7,286 nucleotides of DNA from CAZFUY01 sp964522445 (GTDB lineage: Bacteria > Pseudomonadota > Gammaproteobacteria > SZUA-229). Where the stretch lies: assembly GCA_964522445.1 (NCBI GenBank), contig CAZFUY010000124.1, positions 1-7,286 on the forward strand, read 5' to 3'. Under the pieces are notes generated by a model. It did not search any database. It saw nothing but the letters and a program-made list of their open reading frames with translations, and had not been told where the DNA came from. Positions 5,402-7,286 of the stretch are shown one piece after another. The translations under genes were made by a program, and so were the position numbers. Every line of letters begins with the position of its first letter. The first letter of the stretch is position 1.

Positions 5402-6442
5402 TCAATAAATCATCAATTCAGCAATATCATTGGCCCAATCAGCAAACTCAGGCACGCTGAAAATTTCCTCACCTATGGCACGATGCATATCAGACACCAT
5501 CATCACGCCCATTTCTTTCTGACGGAATTTTTTCGCATAGGCGAGTATCTTGCCCATTACCTGATGAGCATTATCCTGACCTTTAACCTGTATAGCACGC
5601 CCCACCAATGCTGCAGCTACGGCATATTGCAGGTCTATTTCTTTGGGGGCAGATACATTTTCTCCAGCAATAATATCATCCAGATTCGGCATTTTATCCA
5701 GACTATCGATAAATGCATTTAGTTCAACACCTGCCGCAGGCCCCACACAGGCCTGTAATGCGCCTAAAAACAGTTCGGGATGATCTTCAAATTTATGTAA
5801 TGCATTATGGGCAAATTCCCATGAACGTGGCGATGGAAAAGCCACTGGATTGTGTGCTGGGTCAAAATCAAATAACAGGTCTGGGCGAAAACGTAGAAAT
5901 GCAATAATGCGTTCATTTATATCATGCTCCCACGCCCAGACCACCCAGTCATCCAGATTAACATCAACTTCATAATGGGAAAATCGATTCGCCAGAGGTG
6001 CTGGCATACTGTATGTCACACCTCGGTCACCCTGTCGATTACCTGCGGCAAAAATCGCCCAGCCTTCAGGTACTTCATAATTTCCCAGTTTACGATCCAG
6101 AATTAACTGATAGGCCGCGGCTGAAACACTGGGCGGAGCAGAAGTAATTTCATCCAGAAACAGAATACCCGAAGCCCCGTGGCGTTTGGCATCTGGCAAC
6201 ATAGCAGGCACAGCCCATTCCACTGAATTATCAGTACGAAATGGAATGCCACGTAAGTCACTGGGTTCCATCTGGGAAAGGCGAATATCAATAACAGGCA
6301 CATTATTTTTCTTTGCAACCTGCTCTACCATTTGTGATTTACCCACACCTGGCGGGCCCCAGAGCATCACAGGGGTGTGATGGCCACTTTCTGTACTTTG
6401 GAATTCTCGTTCTAAAACAACAAGTAATTTGGTAGGACGCAT
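5402..6442 (-). CDS. MoxR-type AAA+ ATPase
   Basis: This 346-residue soluble ATPase has a complete AAA+ core: Walker A GPPGVGKS at residues 29-36, Walker B ILFLDE at 93-98, sensor 1 Asn in FAAGN at 131-135, ANRF at 151-154 with the probable arginine finger Arg153, and a sensor 2 Arg206 in PSPRSW. These place it in the MoxR group, whose members act as hexameric chaperones that insert cofactors or remodel enzymes, together with a VWA-domain partner. That partner is the next gene downstream, separated by 132 bp of which 93 bp is a palindromic repeat. AAGG lies about 7 bases before the ATG, supporting this start. The C-terminal 130 residues are a helical lid region without catalytic motifs. The substrate is unknown; linkage to the dsrS-like gene hints at sulfur metabolism only by position. 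Confidence 0.93.
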   Translation of the reverse strand: MRPTKLLVVLEREFQSTESGHHTPVMLWGPPGVGKSQMVEQVAKKNNVPVIDIRLSQMEPSDLRGIPFRTDNSVEWAVPAMLPDAKRHGASGILFLDEITSAPPSVSAAAYQLILDRKLGNYEVPEGWAIFAAGNRQGDRGVTYSMPAPLANRFSHYEVDVNLDDWVVWAWEHDINERIIAFLRFRPDLLFDFDPAHNPVAFPSPRSWEFAHNALHKFEDHPELFLGALQACVGPAAGVELNAFIDSLDKMPNLDDIIAGENVSAPKEIDLQYAVAAALVGRAIQVKGQDNAHQVMGKILAYAKKFRQKEMGVMMVSDMHRAIGEEIFSVPEFADWANDIAELMIY

Positions 6443-6522
6443 GTAAGACCTTGATAACTATATTATTTTTGAAGGCGCGGCTTTAACCGTGATAAATTAA
6501 AAAATTGAGTCCACAAATACTT

Positions 6523-6957
6523 TTAAAAACCAGCAAGCTTATAAAGTCGCTTTGCTTCCTCAGGGTCTTTCTCAACACCACGACCTTCTTCATACATCAT
6601 AGCCAGGGTCGTTATAGAGCCAACCATGCCTTCATTTGCTGCTTTTTTAAACCAGACCATTGCTTTATCCATATCCTGATCAGTACATTCACCTTCAAGA
6701 TACATAAAACCCAGGCCATGCATCGCAATGGGGTAGCCCTGCTCAGCGGATGCACTCATCCACCTGAAAGCTTCCTTATCATTGGTCACAACACCCAAAC
6801 CATTTTGATATAAAATACCCACTTTATGCTGTGCATCGGCATTGCCGGCTTCAGCATGCTTCAGCAATAAACGCATTGCATGGGTGAAATTTCTGGATTC
6901 AAAAGCAGCAACACCGCTGGCGTAGTCTGGATCGACCATTTTAACCTGATCTGTCAT
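6523..6957 (-). CDS. Small Sel1-repeat (TPR-like) protein
   Basis: This 144-residue protein consists mainly of three Sel1-type helical repeats: about residues 37-70 (AEAGNADAQHKVGILYQNGLG...), 71-106 (AEQGYPIAMHGLGFMYLEGE...) and 107-142 (ANEGMVGSITTLAMMYEEGRG...). The spaced pattern A-x-x-G-x-x-x-A, L-x-x-M/L-Y-x-x-G-x-G is clear. Such repeats form scaffold surfaces for protein contacts. There is no signal peptide or membrane segment, so a cytoplasmic location is likely, unlike many secreted Sel1 proteins. GAGG lies 7 bases before the ATG. The stop is 80 bp upstream of the moxR start and no terminator is visible between them, so it could be the first gene of the leftward run. Partners and function are unknown. 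Confidence 0.9.
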   Translation of the reverse strand: MTDQVKMVDPDYASGVAAFESRNFTHAMRLLLKHAEAGNADAQHKVGILYQNGLGVVTNDKEAFRWMSASAEQGYPIAMHGLGFMYLEGECTDQDMDKAMVWFKKAANEGMVGSITTLAMMYEEGRGVEKDPEEAKRLYKLAGF

Positions 6958-7015
6958 GACAAAACCTCATTTAGTTAACTCTGGGGGATTGTAATGCTAT
7001 ATGATTAAATGTCAC

Positions 7016-7043
7016 TTGCGAATACCCCAATAGAGAGAATAAT
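7016..7043 (+). promoter_or_regulatory. Possible sigma-70 promoter overlapped by the Fur-like site
   Basis: TTGCGA (4 of 6 to the -35 consensus) is followed after 16 bases by AATAAT (5 of 6 to the -10 consensus). The -10 lies inside the palindrome at 7032-7050, the usual geometry for repression by Fur. If used, it would give a long leader of roughly 195 bases before the gene at 7247. Confidence 0.3.
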
Positions 7044-7050
7044 TCTCATT
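7032..7050. promoter_or_regulatory. Fur-box-like palindrome
   Basis: The 19 bases AGAGAGAATAATTCTCATT contain a perfect GAGAAT-A-ATTCTC palindrome. They match 16 of the 18 non-central positions of the palindromic form AATGAGAAT-N-ATTCTCATT often found at iron-regulated gammaproteobacterial promoters; the mismatches are positions 2 and 3. Placement between divergent genes means either the Sel1 gene or the gene at 7247 could be iron-regulated. Binding is inferred from the match alone. Confidence 0.5.
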
Positions 7051-7081
7051 TAGCCTTACTTTTCCTGATGAATTTAAGCCT

Positions 7082-7103
7082 TATATCCCCCTATCGGGAT
7101 ATA
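7082..7103. repeat. 8-bp inverted repeat, possible operator or leader hairpin
   Basis: TATATCCC and GGGATATA are exact reverse complements separated by 6 bases (CCTATC). The stem is too weak in G+C and has no following T-run, so a terminator is unlikely. It could be an operator for a dimeric regulator or a hairpin in the leader of the rightward gene. Confidence 0.4.
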
Positions 7104-7151
7104 CAGACACTCAGTAAGTATCGATATACTACTGCTCATTCTGAAATAGGC

Positions 7152-7157
7152 TATAAT
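7152..7157 (+). promoter_or_regulatory. Possible -10 box of rightward gene
   Basis: TATAAT matches the sigma-70 -10 consensus fully, but no good -35 hexamer lies 16-18 bases upstream (CTACTG at 17) and there is no TGn extension. If active, transcription would start near 7164 and give a leader of about 83 bases. It is flanked by AGGC/GCCT, a small symmetry of unknown meaning. Confidence 0.35.
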
Positions 7158-7246
7158 GCCTGCTTCGCTAAAATAGATTTAATAATTCGTAGGGTTTCTA
7201 ATGGAATCCGCGACAAGATAAACATGGTCTTTACCAGGAGTAAGCT

Positions 7247-7286
7247 ATGAACCAAGAATATTACGATACAGTTGTTAAACTGGAAA
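7247..7286 (+). CDS. Start of unidentified rightward gene (cut by window edge)
   Basis: An ATG at 7247 is preceded by AGGAG at 7236-7240, 6 bases away, the best ribosome site in the window. Thirteen codons are visible, reading MNQEYYDTVVKLE, and the frame is still open at the edge. This is too little to name a family. The residues are charged and helix-like with no sign of a signal peptide. It is the only rightward gene and diverges from the Sel1 gene across a Fur-like site. Confidence 0.65.
   Translation, partial: MNQEYYDTVVKLE

Larger units (their letters stand above)
6958..7246. promoter_or_regulatory. Divergent control region between Sel1 gene and rightward gene
   Basis: This 289-bp region has no credible gene. 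It contains, left to right: the Sel1 ribosome site; a weak leftward promoter possibility (TTCGCA with TAGCAT 17 bases on, minus strand, about 6996-7024); a Fur-box-like palindrome (7032-7050) overlapping a rightward promoter; an 8-bp inverted repeat (7082-7103); a TATAAT box (7152-7157); and the AGGAG of the rightward gene. An open frame at 7068-7250 has no ribosome site and crosses these signals, so I treat it as non-coding. Confidence 0.55.

Noticed and set aside
7068..7250. Rightward 60-codon frame before the gene at 7247
   Set aside because: No ribosome site, it runs through the inverted repeat and the TATAAT box, and the composition is not protein-like; the ATG at 7247 with AGGAG is far better supported.

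Overview
The window looks like a flagellated, sulfur-oxidising gammaproteobacterium of fairly low G+C. Three things suggest this: a flagellar export run (fliQ-fliR-flhB), a protein I recognise as DsrS-like (a companion of the reverse Dsr sulfur-oxidation system), and a TauE/SafE-type exporter, a family that includes sulfite exporters. This is inference from gene content; the species cannot be named from the window.

Almost everything is transcribed leftward. From right to left the minus-strand genes are: a small Sel1-repeat protein (6957-6523); a MoxR-type AAA+ ATPase (6442-5402); its probable partner, a protein with an HExxH metallopeptidase-like half and a VWA/MIDAS half (5269-3977); dsrS-like (3830-2718); a TauE/SafE permease (2438-1686); then fliQ (1315-1046), fliR (1035-256) and the 5' part of flhB (252 to the window edge). 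At the far right an unidentified rightward gene begins at 7247, and a control region containing a good Fur-box-like palindrome lies between it and the Sel1 gene.

The least ordinary property is in the gaps. Four consecutive intergenic gaps, from moxR down to fliQ, each contain a different or repeated palindromic element: two copies of a CCCTCACCCC-type inverted repeat bracketing the VWA gene, a 227-bp MITE-like element between dsrS and tauE, and a 159-bp REPIN-like pair upstream of fliQ. Without the elements, the first three gaps shrink to about 39, 37 and 52 bp, as in an ordinary operon. The MITE also gives the tauE-like gene a spurious upstream start.

The flagellar cluster lacks fliP directly upstream of fliQ, although fliP-Q-R is a strongly conserved order. 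Instead, a sigma-54-like site sits about 50 bp before fliQ, which may let fliQR-flhB be transcribed independently. The MoxR ATPase and VWA protein probably form a two-component chaperone or remodelling machine. Their placement just upstream of dsrS suggests, without proof, a role linked to sulfur metabolism.
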